DNA of 64,000 nucleotides from Arachis hypogaea (GCF_003086295.3 NC_092052.1:28247427-28311426); one strand, 5' to 3'. Positions 24,738-36,164 are shown, counted from the stretch's first letter. Translations and numbers: made by a program. The notes: generated by a model not told the origin, from the letters alone.

Positions 24738-24772
24738 AGCATCGAGGACGATGCTATATTTTAAGTGTGGGG
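24738..24772 (+). other. Hairpin H2 plus PPT-like box, first copy in A
   Basis: AGCATC-GAGGAC-GATGCT (24738-24755), a perfect stem, followed by ATATTTT and AAGTGTGGGG (24763-24772). It starts three bases after the ORF2 stop. See the copy at the true polypurine tract (26446-26479). Confidence 0.75.
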
Positions 24773-26445
24773 AGGTAGCCATCCCTAGCATATCTTTTTG
24801 GTAAACTACTACAGACTCTTTTATCTTATTTTGTCTATTTTTCTGTATTTTTATTTTTCAGTACTTATACATTATTCTTCTGCTGTATTTTTACTTTATT
24901 TCCGTATTTTGCACTTTAGTTTATATCTTAGCCATTTAATTTAGTTTGCAATTCTAAACTTATTAGTTATAGAATATGTGGATTAATTAGTATAGTTTAC
25001 CCTTTTAGCATATAATAGTTTGGTTTAATTAAAAATAAAAGAAGTAATCTAGAGACTTTTGTAAATCAAAACAATCTACACACCTTGTATATGTAACATT
25101 ACATGTTAGTTAGTTAACAACATTTCTTCAAGGAGGAACACTAAAACTTTAAAGCTACCCTAAAATTTACGTTGAGAATAATGGGAACTCTTAATTTTTA
25201 CTTGCATAACATGTATAACTGATATATGCTTTTTGAGCTGGAGAACACACAGCCCGTGAGTTTTGAGCTTAATTGTATGGTTACATTCAAACCATAAATT
25301 TTATTCCTGTGTGTTTTGCCCTTCTTTTTCATTCTAGTGTTCTTTACTTTGTTTTAATCTATATGTCCAATTATAGAATATAGATACATACCAAGAGATG
25401 ATTGAGGCCATCATTTGAATTTTTCCTTACTTATCCCAAATTAGCCTACCTTTTACATCACCCATGTTAGCCCCTTGAGCTTTTTAATCCCCCCTTGTTC
25501 TATAAACCATTTACTAGCCTTAAGTAGAAAAATAAATTAAAAATCCAAAGTTGAATCCTTGGTTAGCTTAAGATAGAAATTGTGTACAATTTAAGTGTGG
25601 GGAATTTTATGAGAACATAGGATGATAGAAACAAAGTAGGAATTTAAAAAGAATAAGATGTTTCAAAATAAAAATTTGAGAAGCGTGCTCATGTGAAATC
25701 AAAACAACTGAATTACCAAGTGCATTGATTCAAGTAAAAAAAATTTTCAATATTTAAATAAAGGGGATACACAAAAATTCTCCAAATTGAAAAATAAAAA
25801 AATCAATGCACATGGAACAAAAAGCTCAAAATTAAAATTAATGCATGAGTTTGTAATCCAAAAGGGAAAATTTTGGGCAAATAGGTTATGGAACCTTAAA
25901 ATTATATAAAGTATGTATGTTAGGTGAGACCTTAGACTAATCAAGGATTCACTTATTAGCTCACTTAGCCTTATACATATACCCTTACCTTTACCTTGGC
26001 CCCATTACAACCTTTAATAAGACCTCATGATTTTTGTATGTCTATATTCCATATTTGTTGATTAGATGAAGAACAAAGTTATAGAAAGTAAGGATAGAAA
26101 AAGAATAGAGTGATTAACCCAATAAACACTGAGTGACTAGAGAGTAAACACAAAATCCAGTGAGGGTTCAATAGCTCATCACCATATATCTTTGCTTAAT
26201 TGTTAATTGTCTTGCAAGTTTGTAAAATATTTTTACCCATCTCAATTGTAAAGGTGCTTTAACATTATCTAGGGTATGGCTATGCATATATGATTCCTTG
26301 AGGATATGAATTAATTTGACTACATGTAAGCTTTATATACAAGTGAATAATAATTAGAATTGCATGATTCATTTAGGTAGTTGCATTTAGAATAGAATGC
26401 ATTGCATGAGATTCCACCACTTTACCTTACTCTTTATCTTGGATG
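24773..26445 (+). other. 3' non-coding region of element A
   Basis: AT-rich with no convincing ORF. A middle copy of the box AAGTGTGGGG lies at 25593-25602, directly preceded by the near-perfect palindrome AAATTGTGTACAATTT (25577-25592). The corresponding region in B is 43689-45090. Confidence 0.6.
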
Positions 26446-26483
26446 TAGCATGAGGACATGCTATTGTTTAAGTGTGGGGAGGT
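26446..26483 (+). other. Hairpin H2 and polypurine tract of element A
   Basis: TAGCAT-GAGGAC-ATGCTA (26446-26463), then TTGTTT and AAGTGTGGGGAGGT up to the 3' LTR at 26484. As the last purine-rich tract before the LTR it is the likely plus-strand primer. The hairpin shares only its loop with the copy at 24738. Confidence 0.8.
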
Positions 26484-27929
26484 TAATAAACCCATATTTT
26501 ATGATGTATTTTGTGCTCAAATCAAGTGATTTATACAATCCTTCACCCACTTATTCATGTAAATTGCATGGTTTTATTTTCCCTTCCTTATTATGTGAAG
26601 TATGTGAAAAACATGTTTCCTATGCTTTAAAAATATTTATTTTAATTACCTTTTATTACCATTCGATGCCGTGATTTGTGTGTTAAGTATTTTCAGATCT
26701 CCTAAGGCAGGAATGATTTAAAGGATGGAAAGGAAACATACAAAAATGGAAGGAAAGCACAAAATGGAGTTTTTGAAGAAACTGGCAGCGACGCGAACGC
26801 ATGGACGACGCGGCCGTAGGCCTAGCGCGAAAAGGCAGCAACGCGAACACGTGACCCACGCGGACGCGTGCCTTGAGCAGAACGTAAATGACGTGTACGC
26901 GTGACCGAAGCGAACGCGTGACAAGGAAAATTCCCAGATGACGTGACCGTGTGACCCATGCGGACGCGTGACAGACGCCACGTGCAGAAATTGCAGAAAA
27001 CGCCCCTAGCGATTTCTGAAGCTCTTTTGGCCCAGATCCAAGTCCAGAAAGCACAGATTAGAGGTTATAAAGTGGGGGAATGCACCCATTCAAGGGAGGC
27101 TTCCATTATTCACTTTTCATAGTTTAGATGTAGTTTTTAGAGATAGGTTCTCTCCTCTCTCTTAGGTTTTAGGATTAGGATTCCTCTTAAAGGATTTAAG
27201 ATTTCAACTCTTCATCTGGTTCAATATTCCTTTTACTTTATATTTCTCTTTACTTTTAGATACTTTAATGCTTTTATTTAATTACTTATGTTGCCAATTT
27301 GGTTTATGAACTCTTTATGTTAGATTGATTTTCTCTTATTAATGCAATTGAGGTATTTCAGATTTATGACTCTTATTTAGCTTTTTGTTATATTCTTGGC
27401 TTTAATTGATTAACTGGAGGCTCTTAAGTTATTAAACTTATCGTGATTGTTGATTAATTCCTCTAATTGACTGGAATTCCACTAACTCTAGTCTTTCCTT
27501 AGGAGTTGGCTAGGACTTGGGAATCTAACTAATTAGTCCACTTGACTTTCCCTTGGTTTCGTAAGGGTTAACTAAGGTGGGTTAAACTCAATTCTCATAA
27601 GAATAACTAGGATATGACTTCCGAATTTTCATACCCTGCCAAGAGTTTATTTTATAGTTATTTATTTATTTTATTTGTCATTTAAATTACTTGTTCTTTA
27701 CTTTCAAAACCCCCAATTTACAAAACTCATAACCAATAATAAGAACATCTCCCTGCAATTTCTTGAGAGACGACCCGAGGTTTAAATACTTCGGTTATCA
27801 ATTTATTTAGGGGTTTGTTACTTGTGACAACCAAAACGTTTGCATGAAGGGATTTCTGTTGATTTAGAAACTATATCTACAACGCGACTATTTTTATAAA
27901 ATTCTTTACTAGCAAAAATCCTAACGTCA
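26484..27929 (+). repeat. Gypsy A 3' LTR
   Basis: 1446 bases, starts TAATAAACCC (one change from the 5' LTR) and ends CGTCA. It holds the CG array (about 26784-26985) and TATA box (27066-27072). After it the LINE frame resumes. Confidence 0.9.
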
Positions 27930-29747
27930 TTGATGCCTTAATGATTAATGGAAGGTTAGTAAGGAATCAAGCCAGGATCAAAGTTTCTATTCGCGGGTTC
28001 TACAAGAGCTTGTACCATCAGGAGACGTCGCCTATTATAGGATTCCGTGATAGGCTGGTAAAACAGTTAAGTGAAGCAGAGGCAACAGAGCTAGAGTCGT
28101 TGCCCTCGGTTGAAGAATTAAAGGATGCAATATGGGACTGTGGGTCAACGAAGGCACCGGGCAGTGATGGGTATAATATGAATTTCATCAAGAAGTGTTG
28201 GGGAGAAGTAGGAAGGGAGTTCACTGAAGCTGTGATGGGATTTTTTCAATTAGCTACTCTACCGAGGGATTCAAATGTTACTTGGGTGGCGTTGGTGCCG
28301 AAGTTTGTGGCCGCAAAAGAAATAAAAGATCTTCGGCCGATTAGTATGGTCGGTTGTGTATACAAGGTCATCTCTAAGGTGCTGATTCGAAGGATGCGGA
28401 AGGTGATACCTGGCTTAGTAGGGGAGACTCAGAGTGCCTTTGTGAAGGGCAGAAAAATTCATGATGGGACACCGATTGCTTGCGAAACTGTACATTGGCT
28501 GAAGGCAAGAAAAAAGAGCTCAGCAATTATTAAATTGGATTTTCAGAAGGCTTATGATAGAGTGAAGTGGAGTTTTGTGGATATTGTGTTGCATAAGATG
28601 GGGTTTGGACTCAGGTGGAGAGAATGGATCAAGGAATGTGTATGCTCTGCATCAATGTCGGTTCTTATAAACGGGTCCCCCTCTAAACCGTTCAAAATGG
28701 AAAGGGGTCTTCGACAAGGCGACCCTCTGTCTCCCTTTTCTGTTTGTACTGGTTGTTGACGTTCTTCATAGAATGATAGCTGAGGTGGTGAGGAATGGCC
28801 ATATAGCGCCTCTTTTGGTTGGCCGGGATGACATTGAGCTGTTCCACTTGTAGTTTGCCGATGATACTATCCTGTTCTGTCCTCTTGAGGAGGCCACTAT
28901 CAGAAACTACAAACGATTATTGCGTTGCTTCGAGGTGATGTTTGGGTTGAGTATTAACTTTGAGAAATCGAGCTTTATTCCAGTCAACTGTGAGCAAGGT
29001 TGGACAAGGAGGATGTGTAGTTTGCTGGACTGTAAGGAGGCATCGCTACCAGTCAGGTACCTGGGCATCTCTCTGGGAGCAAACCCAAGGCTTGTGAAGA
29101 CATGGAAACCAGTTATTGATAAGGTGGAAGAAAAGCTTAGTCTGTGGAAAGCAAAGACACTCAATAAAGCGGGTAAGCTGGTTCTCATTAAGTCTGTTCT
29201 CAATAGTCTACTAATCTACTATCTCAGCTTATACAATATGCCTAAGGCAGTGGCGGAGAAGCTGATTTCACTACAAAGACGGTTCTTGTGGAGTAAAGAG
29301 GATGGGAGGCATGGGATGCTGCTCGTGAAATGGGATCTAGTGATGGCTCCAAGAAAGGAAGGTGGGCTGGGGGTCAGGAATGTGGTGGCTCGCAATGCAG
29401 CTTTATTGTTCAAGTGGTGGTGGAGATTTTCAAAGGAGGACTGTCCCTTATGGAAGAAAGTAGTGTGCTCGTGTAATCACATGAATCCATCTGAGATGCT
29501 TAGTGTCTAGCGTATGCCTATGCGAGGAGGTCCATGGAAGGATATTTGCAGTTTACAAATTTTGGAGCCACAGGTGAGGGAGACGATGATCAGCGGCTTG
29601 TCTATGGAGCTGGGAAATGGCAGAACAGCCCGGTTCTGGGAGGATAGATGGTTACCTAGTGGAGCGTTGAAGGATGAGTTCCCAAGACTGTTCTCGGTTT
29701 CAAACCTTAATGGATCTGTTATAGGGGATTGTGGGTTTTGGGATGGG
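27930..29747 (+). pseudogene. LINE block 2: reverse transcriptase
   Basis: The first open part (to 28759) has KAPGSDGYNMNFIK, LRPISMVGCVYK, SAFVKGRKI, IKLDFQKAYDRV and GLRQGDPLSPF, the ordered motifs of a non-LTR reverse transcriptase. An extra base near 28737 shifts the frame, after which FVLVVDVLHRMI and the catalytic FADDTILF (about 28854) follow. A TAG at 28851 stands just before the FADD. Then come FEVMFGLSINFEKS, YLGISLGANPR and WSKEDGRHGM, the thumb region, with another TAG near 29508. The element encodes endonuclease and RT in intact relatives; the endonuclease is lost here by 5' truncation. Confidence 0.9.
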
Positions 29748-31219
29748 TGAAGTTAGGATTTTTGCTAGTAAAGAATTTTATAAAAATAGTTGCGTTGTAG
29801 ATATAGTTTCTAAACCAAACATAAATCCCTTCGTACAAACGTTTTGGTTGTCACAAGTAACAAACCCCTAAATAAATTGATAACCGAAGTATTTAAACCT
29901 CGGGTCGTCTTCTCAAGGAACTGCAGGGAGGTATGTTCTTATTATTGGTTATGAGCTTGTAAATTGGGGTTTTGGAAGTAAGGGGCAAGTAATTCAAATG
30001 ACAATTAAAATAAATAAATAACTATAAAATAAACTTTTGGCAAGGTATGAGAAATTGGAAGTCCTATCCTAGTTATCCTTATCAATGGTGATGAGAATTG
30101 AATCTAAATCCCACATAGTTAGCCTTTACTAAAGCAAGGGAAGATCAAGTGGATTAATTAGTCTGATCTTCAGGTTCTAGTCAATTCCTAAGAAAGGACT
30201 GGAATTATTGAAGTTCAATTCAATTAGCAAGAATAACAATTATCAATCACGCTGAGTTTGATAACTCCCGAGTTACTGATTTCTTAGCCAAGACCAAAAG
30301 GGGAAAAGTAAATTTACTCGAATAAAAATGTCTTCAGATTGGGAGCAATAGTAAGATAAATAAAAGAGAGAGCAATTATAAACTGAAATACCTCAAGATA
30401 TATTAAATAGAAAATCAATTATAACATGGAAAAGTTCATGAGTTAAATTGAGAAAATAATAAAAAGGAATATTGAACCTGATGAAAAGGGATAATCATGA
30501 AAGCGAGAAAAATCCTAAATCCTAATCCTAAAAGAGAGAGGAGAGAACCTCTCTCTCTCTCTAAAAACTACATCTAAATCATGAAAAGTAACTAATTGGA
30601 GACTCTCTTTTTGAATGGATGCATTCTCCCACTTTATAACCTCTAATCTGTGCTTTCTGTACTTGGATCTGGGCCAAAAAGGGCTTCAGAAATTGCTGGG
30701 AGCATTTTCTGCAATTTCTGGTGCGTGGCGTCTGTCACGCGGCCGCGTGGGTCACGCGGTCGCGTCATCTGGAGCTTTCCTTGTCACGCATTCACTTTGG
30801 TCATGCATCCGCGTCATCTGTGTTCTACTTAAGGTGCGCGGTCGCAGTCACGCGTTCGCGTCGCACCCTCTTTGCGCTGAGCATGCGGCCGCGTCGTCCA
30901 TGCGTTCGCGTCGCTGCCAGTTTCTTCAAAAACTCCATTTCGTGCTTTCCTTCCATTTTTGTGTGTTTCTTTTCCACCCTTTAAGTCATTCCTGCCTTTA
31001 GAATATCTGAAACTACTTAACACACAAATCATGGCATTGAATGGTAATAAAGGGTATTTAAAATAGTTATTTTTAAAGCATAGGAAACATGTATTTCACA
31101 TATATTACATAATAAGGAAGGGAAAGTGAAACCATGCAATTTACATGACTAAGTGGGTGAAGGATTGAATAAATCTCTTGAATTGAGTACAATATATATC
31201 ATAAAATATGGGTTTATCA
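29748..31219 (-). repeat. Gypsy B 3' LTR (left copy)
   Basis: 1472 bases; on the plus strand starts TGAAGTTAGG and ends GGGTTTATCA. Contains a CG palindrome array at about 30728-30915 and a TATA box (minus) at 30632-30638. Confidence 0.9.
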
Positions 31220-31223
31220 ACCT

Positions 31224-31257
31224 CCCCACACTTAAACAATAGCATGTCCTCATGCTA
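31224..31257 (-). other. Polypurine tract and hairpin H2 of element B
   Basis: Minus strand: TAGCAT-GAGGAC-ATGCTA (31257-31240), TTGTTT, then AAGTGTGGGG (31233-31224) running to the LTR. Identical in stem and loop to the A polypurine-tract copy. Confidence 0.8.
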
Positions 31258-31532
31258 AATCCAAGATAAAGAGTAAGGTAAAGTGGTGGGATCTCATGTA
31301 ATGCAATCTATCCTAAATGCAACTACCTAAATGAATCATGCAATTCTAATTTTTATTGACTTGTATATAAAACTTACATGTAGTCAAATTAATTCACATT
31401 CTCAAGGAATCATATATGCATAGCCAATCTTAGATAATGTTAAAGTACTTTTACAATTGAGATGGGCAAAAAGAAATATTTTTCAAACTTGCAAGACAAT
31501 TAACAATTCAAGCAGAGATATATGGTGATGAG

Positions 31533-33070
31533 TGGTGCACGAATTGTGAATCACACTTTTCACACTCGTACCACTAACCAGCAAGTGCACTGGGTCGTCC
31601 AAGTAATACCTTACGTGAATAAGGGTCGAATCCCACGGAGATTGTTGGTTTGAAGTAATCTATGGTTATCTTGCAATTCTTAGTCAGGAAGTCAATTATA
31701 TTTATCAGTTGAATTGCGAATAAACAAGAGAGCATGGATTAAAGGTTACTTGTTATGCAGTAATGGAGAATATGTTGGAGTTTTAGAGATGCTTTGTCTT
31801 CAGAATCTCTGCTTTTCTCTGTCTTCTGATTCACGCATGCACGTCCTCCTATGGCAAGCTGTGTGTAGGTGGATCACCGTTGTCAATGGCTACCATCCAT
31901 CCTTCCAGTGAAAAGGGTCCAGGTGCGCTGTCACCGCACGGCTAATCATCTGTAGGTTCTCAGTCGTACCGGAATAGGATTTACTATCCTTTTGCGTCTG
32001 TCACTATGCCCAGCACTCGCGAGTTTGAAGTTCGTCACAGCCATCCAATCTCAGAATCCTACTCGGAATACCACAGACAAGGTTTAGACTTTCCGGATTC
32101 TCATGAATGCCGCCATCAATCTAGCTTATACCACGGATATTCTGATTAAGGAATCTAAGAGATATTCATTCAATCTGATGTAGAACGGAGGTGATTGTCA
32201 GACACACGTTCATGTATTGAGGAAGGTGATGAGTGTCACTGATCATCACCTTCTCCATAGTTAGGCGCGAATGGATATCTTAGATAGGAACACGTATGTT
32301 TGAATGGAAAACAGAAGTACTTGCATTAATTCATCGAGACACAGCAGAGCTCCTCACCCCCAACAATGGAGTTTAGAGACTTATGCCGTCAAAGAGTACA
32401 AAGTTCAGATCTAAAAATGTCATGAGATGCAAAATAATTCTCTAAAAGTTGTTTAAATACTAAACTAGTAACTTAGGTTTACAGAAAATGAGTAAACTAT
32501 AACAGATAGTGTAGAAATCCACTTCTGGGGCCCACTTGGTGTGTGCTGGGGCTGAGACTAAAGCTTCTCACGTGCCTGGGGCTGTTTTGGGCGTTCAACG
32601 CCAGCTTTGGATCCTTTTCTGGCGTTGAACTCCAACTTGCAACTTGTTTCTGGCGCTGGACGCCAGAATTGGGCAGAGAGCTGGCGTTGAACGCCAATTT
32701 ACGTCGTTTATCCTTGAGCAAAGTATGGAGTATTATATATTTCTGGAAAGCCCTGGATGTCTACTTTCCAACACACTTGGAAGCACGCCATTTGGAGTTC
32801 TTTAGCTCCAGAAAATTCATTTTGAGTGCAGGGAGGTCAGAATCCAACAACATCAGCAGTCCTTTTTCAGCCTGAATCATATTTTTGCTCAGCTCCCTCA
32901 ATTTCAGCCAGAAAATACCCGAAATTACAGAAAAACACAAAAACTCATAGTAAAGTCCAGAAATGTGGATTTTGCCTAGAAACTAATGAAAATAAACTAA
33001 AAACCAACTAAAACATACTAAAATCTATATGAAATTAACCCCAAAAAGCGTATAAAATATCCGCTCATCA
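31533..33070 (-). repeat. Element D 3' LTR (left copy)
   Basis: Starts TGGTGCACGA and ends CGCTCATCA on the plus strand. Contains palindromes of the GGCGTTNAACGCC type at about 32587-32700 and hairpin H3 at 31609-31624. Confidence 0.92.
32587..32700 (-). repeat. GGCGTT/AACGCC palindrome array in the D 3' LTR
   Basis: Four degenerate copies about 30 bases apart, including GGGCGTTCAACGCCAG, CTGGCGTTGAACTCCA, TGGCGCTGGACGCCAG and CTGGCGTTGAACGCCA. The 5' LTR repeats them at 43201-43312. Confidence 0.85.
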
Positions 33071-33072
33071 CA

Positions 33073-33107
33073 ACACCAAACTTGAACTGTTGCTTGTCCT
33101 CAAGCAA
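33073..33107 (-). other. Hairpin H2 and terminal box of element D
   Basis: Minus strand: TTGCTT-GAGGAC-AAGCAA (33107-33090), then CAGTTC and AAGTTTGGTGT (33083-33073) just before the 3' LTR. The loop matches that of A and B, while the stem is different. Confidence 0.75.
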
Positions 33108-34134
33108 CTAGACAAATAAAATAGAAGACTAATAAGTCAAGAAGTAATAATATCTCAGAGTTTTTGAGTGAAGCTCAGATTCTAATTAGATAAGCGGGAC
33201 TAGTAGCTTTTTGCTTCCGAACAGTTTTGGCATCTCACTTTATCCATTGAAGCTCAGAGTGATTGGCATCTATAGGAACTTAGAATTCAGATAGTGTTAT
33301 TGATTCTCCTATTTCAGTATGATGATTCTTGAACACAGCTACTTTATGAGTCTTGGCCGTGACCCTAAGCACTTTGTTTTCCAGTATTACCACCGGATAC
33401 ATAAATGCCACAGACACATAATTGGGTGAACCTTTTCAGATTGTGACGCAGCTTTGCTAAAGTCCCCAATTAGAGGTGTCCAGGGTTCTTAAGCACACTC
33501 TTCTTTTTGCTTTGGACCTTGACTTTAACCGCTCAGTCTCAAGTTTTCACTTGACACCCTCACGCCAGAAGCACATGGCTGGGGACAGCTTGGTTTAGCC
33601 GCTTAGGCCAGGATTTTATTCCTTTAGGCCCTCCTATCCACTGATGCTCAAAGCCTTGGGATCCTTTTTATTACCCTTGCCTTTTGGTTTTAAGGGCTAT
33701 TGGCTTTTTCTGCTTGCTTTCTCTTTTTTTTTTCTGCAAGCTTTGTTCTTTGCTGCTTTTTCTTGCTTCAAGAATCATTTTTATGATTTTTCAAATAACA
33801 TGTCTCATGTTCATAATTCTTTCAAGAGCCAACATATTTAACAGTCTTAAACAACAAATTCAAAAGACATATGCACTGTTCAAGCATTCATTCAGAAGAC
33901 AGAAAGCATTGCCACCACATGTTACTAATTAGAATTTTTCTTATTAAAAAACTCGAATTTTATTGCCTCTTATTCAAAAGATCTACTATTTTATTCATAT
34001 TTGCTAATGATGAGAAAAATAGACTATAACTTAATTGAAGGTAAAATCAAAATAGACACTAATTACTACTATATGACTCCTAAGGTAAACTCCTATAACG
34101 ACAACTATCACAGAGTTGAAGCAGAAATTGGAAT
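33108..34134 (-). other. 3' non-coding region of element D
   Basis: Between ORF3 and the terminal hairpin. AT-rich and T-rich, short open frames only; no feature recognised. Confidence 0.6.
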
Positions 34135-35268
34135 TTAACAACCTTTGTTCTGGGAAGTGGATGTTCCTCGGATTTGTAGGGTGCTTTGTCCTTCAAGAGA
34201 TAACTTCTGGCGCTTCAATTCCCTCAAGTCACGCCCTTGCTCCTCTTGTTCTTTAATCAAATAGCAAAGAATTTGACTTTGTTCCTTCTGTTCCTTTATT
34301 ATTTGTTCCATAGCTTCTCGCATCTTGGTAACTGATGTTTCAAGATACTCCCAATATTCAGATTGAGGGATTTCTGGGAGAAATTCCTGTGTTTTCTTCT
34401 TGATGGGGTCATCCTGTGCTTGTTGTTTTTCCATTGATACTTTGGTGATTGGTTTCTCAATTGAGATATACTCAGTTATTCCCATCCTTAGTCCAGCGTC
34501 CTTGCAGAGCAGAGAAATCAAGCTTGGGTAAGCCAACCTGGCCTCTTTAGAATTTTTATTAGCAATTTTGTAGAATTCAGTTGAAATCAGTTGATGAACT
34601 TCCACTTCTTTTCCCATCATGATGCAATGGATCATCACTGCTCTTTTAACAGTGACTTCAGAACGGTTGCTAGTGGGCAGCAGAGAATGCCCAATGAAGT
34701 CCAGCCATCCTCTGGCGACTGGTTTGAGATCTTCTCTTTTGAGTTGATTTGGGACACCCTTCGTGCTGGTGGTCCACCTGGCTCCAGGGATACATATATC
34801 CTCTAGAATCTTATCCAGGCCCTTGTCTGTTCTCATCATTCTCCTGTTGAAAGAGTCTGGATCATCTTTCAGCTGAGGTAGCTTTAAGATCTTCCTGATC
34901 TTGTCAGGGTTGGTATGAACAATCTTTCCTCTGACCACGGTTCGATATTCATAGAAAGCAGTTCCAGATAGTTTTTGCTTGTCTGTCTGCCACATGTTAG
35001 CATAGAACTCCTGGACCATATTCCTTCCCACTTTCGTCTCAAGATTAGCTAGGACCTCCCAGTTCCTGATTCGAATTTGCTCCTGGATCTCCGGATATTC
35101 GTCTTCTTTCAGATCGAATCTAACTTCCCAGATCACTGATCTTAGACCCATTATTTTGTAATAATGGTCTGAATGTTCTTTAGATAAGAACTTCCCTTGA
35201 TTCCAAAGTGGTTTTGGAACGCTCTCTTTCTTGCCTCTTGAAGTGGGTTGTTTTCCCTTAGGAGTCAT
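34135..35268 (-). CDS. Element D ORF3: env-position protein, putative plant transposon protein domain
   Basis: 377 residues from the preferred start (MTPKGKQPTSRGKKES, basic). An upstream in-frame ATG at 35397 would add 43 residues with a hydrophobic, signal-like stretch, but that would make hairpin H2 coding, so I prefer 35268. The core resembles A/B ORF2: WEVLANLETKVGRNMVQEFY, YRTVVRGKIVHTNPDKIRK, and later a segment on calling IHCIMMGKEVEVHQLIS. The C-terminus has a coiled-coil-like, Gln/Glu-rich stretch (EQIIKEQKEQSQILCYLIKE). No stop or frame change, so it is the only intact ORF among the LTR elements in the window. Athila elements often carry an env-like ORF here; this one shows no clear membrane anchor apart from the doubtful N-terminus. 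Function unknown. Confidence 0.65.
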   Translation of the reverse strand: MTPKGKQPTSRGKKESVPKPLWNQGKFLSKEHSDHYYKIMGLRSVIWEVRFDLKEDEYPEIQEQIRIRNWEVLANLETKVGRNMVQEFYANMWQTDKQKLSGTAFYEYRTVVRGKIVHTNPDKIRKILKLPQLKDDPDSFNRRMMRTDKGLDKILEDICIPGARWTTSTKGVPNQLKREDLKPVARGWLDFIGHSLLPTSNRSEVTVKRAVMIHCIMMGKEVEVHQLISTEFYKIANKNSKEARLAYPSLISLLCKDAGLRMGITEYISIEKPITKVSMEKQQAQDDPIKKKTQEFLPEIPQSEYWEYLETSVTKMREAMEQIIKEQKEQSQILCYLIKEQEEQGRDLRELKRQKLSLEGQSTLQIRGTSTSQNKGC

Positions 35269-35291
35269 GATCTTAGTGATCACGGATAAAC

Positions 35292-35327
35292 ACACCAAAC
35301 TTAGAGGTTTGCTTGTCCTCAAGCAAA
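35292..35327 (-). other. Hairpin H2 and AAGTTTGGTGT box upstream of D ORF3
   Basis: Minus strand: TTTGCTT-GAGGAC-AAGCAAA (35327-35308), then CCTCT and AAGTTTGGTGT (35302-35292), ending 24 bases before the preferred ORF3 start. Second H2 copy in D; one base pair longer than the terminal copy. Confidence 0.75.
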
Positions 35328-35812
35328 AGAAAAGAAATGAGAGGGATAGAAAGAGAGCTAGGTGCAATTGTTGATGGAGGGGGGAGGCCGAACCCATATT
35401 TAAAGGGAGGGGGTGGGTTCGAAAATTTAGAAAAGATATGATAAAAAAAGATTGATTTAGAAAAGATAAGATAGAAGATATGATAAGAGAGGATATAGTT
35501 TAAAATTGAAAAGATATGAAAAATTTTTGAAAAAGATAAATCTAGATTTTGAAAAAGATAATATGGAGATTTGAAAAAGATATTGATGAGTTGAAAAGAT
35601 TTTTGGAAAAGAGTTGAATTGGATTGAAAAAGTGGATTTGTGCTTATGGATTAAGATATATTTGATATTTTTAAAGTAGGATTTTTAGAAATTAAGGATT
35701 TTAGAAATCAGGGTTCTTAACATGTGTATGCAAGAAATCATGATTTGAAACATGGAAATTAAAATTAGAATGAAAAATATGAAGAAGAAACGAATTTACC
35801 TCCTCCCCATCA

Positions 35813-36013
35813 TCCTGGCGTTTGAACGCCCAAACGCTGCCTGTTTTGGGCGTTCAATGCCCAAATGCTGCTCTCCTGGGCGTTCAACGCCCAGTTGTTG
35901 CCCTTTTCTGGCGTTGAACACCAGATAGCTATCCTTACTGGCGTTCAGCGCCCACTGGATGCCTCTTTTGGGCACTGAACGCCCAAAACAGGCTCTTACT
36001 GGCGTTTTCTTGC
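35813..36013 (-). repeat. GGCGTT/AACGCC palindrome array between pol and ORF3 of D
   Basis: Seven degenerate copies at about 30-base spacing (for example GGGCGTTCAACGCCCAG near 35879, CTGGCGTTGAACACCAG near 35908, CTGGCGTTCAGCGCCCA near 35939). The AT-rich DNA on both sides lacks the motif. Confidence 0.85.
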
Positions 36014-36164
36014 CAGTGAGCTCCTTTTTTCTGTTTTGTGTGCAGATTCCTTCTGTAACCCTGTGAACTTATGTAATTGATTCTTTACCTTGGTATCAAT
36101 AAACTTTATATAAAAAAATAAAAATAAAAATAGGGCAAAATGCTTAGAGGATTGATGCCCCATG

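Larger units (their letters stand above)
7096..27929 (+). mobile_element. Gypsy element A: large non-autonomous LTR retrotransposon
   Basis: LTRs at 7096-8544 and 26484-27929, each starting TGATAAACCC (TAATAAACCC in the 3' copy) and ending CTAACGTCA. The flanking pentamers are TTGGT (7091-7095) and TTGAT (27930-27934), a target duplication with one later change; the LINE reading frame across the joint fits TTGAT as the original. A tRNA-Asp-type primer site follows the 5' LTR and a polypurine tract precedes the 3' LTR. Without the nested element C it is about 10 kb. The internal region has two ORFs but no protease, reverse transcriptase or integrase. Confidence 0.85.

Noticed and set aside
7096..31219. 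A and B as two LTRs of one large element
   Set aside because: They are inverted, each has its own pair of LTRs and its own target duplication, and they belong to diverged subfamilies.
35813..36013. CRISPR-like array (regular ~30-base repeats)
   Set aside because: Plant nuclear retrotransposon; units are degenerate palindromes without unique spacers, and no cas genes are present.
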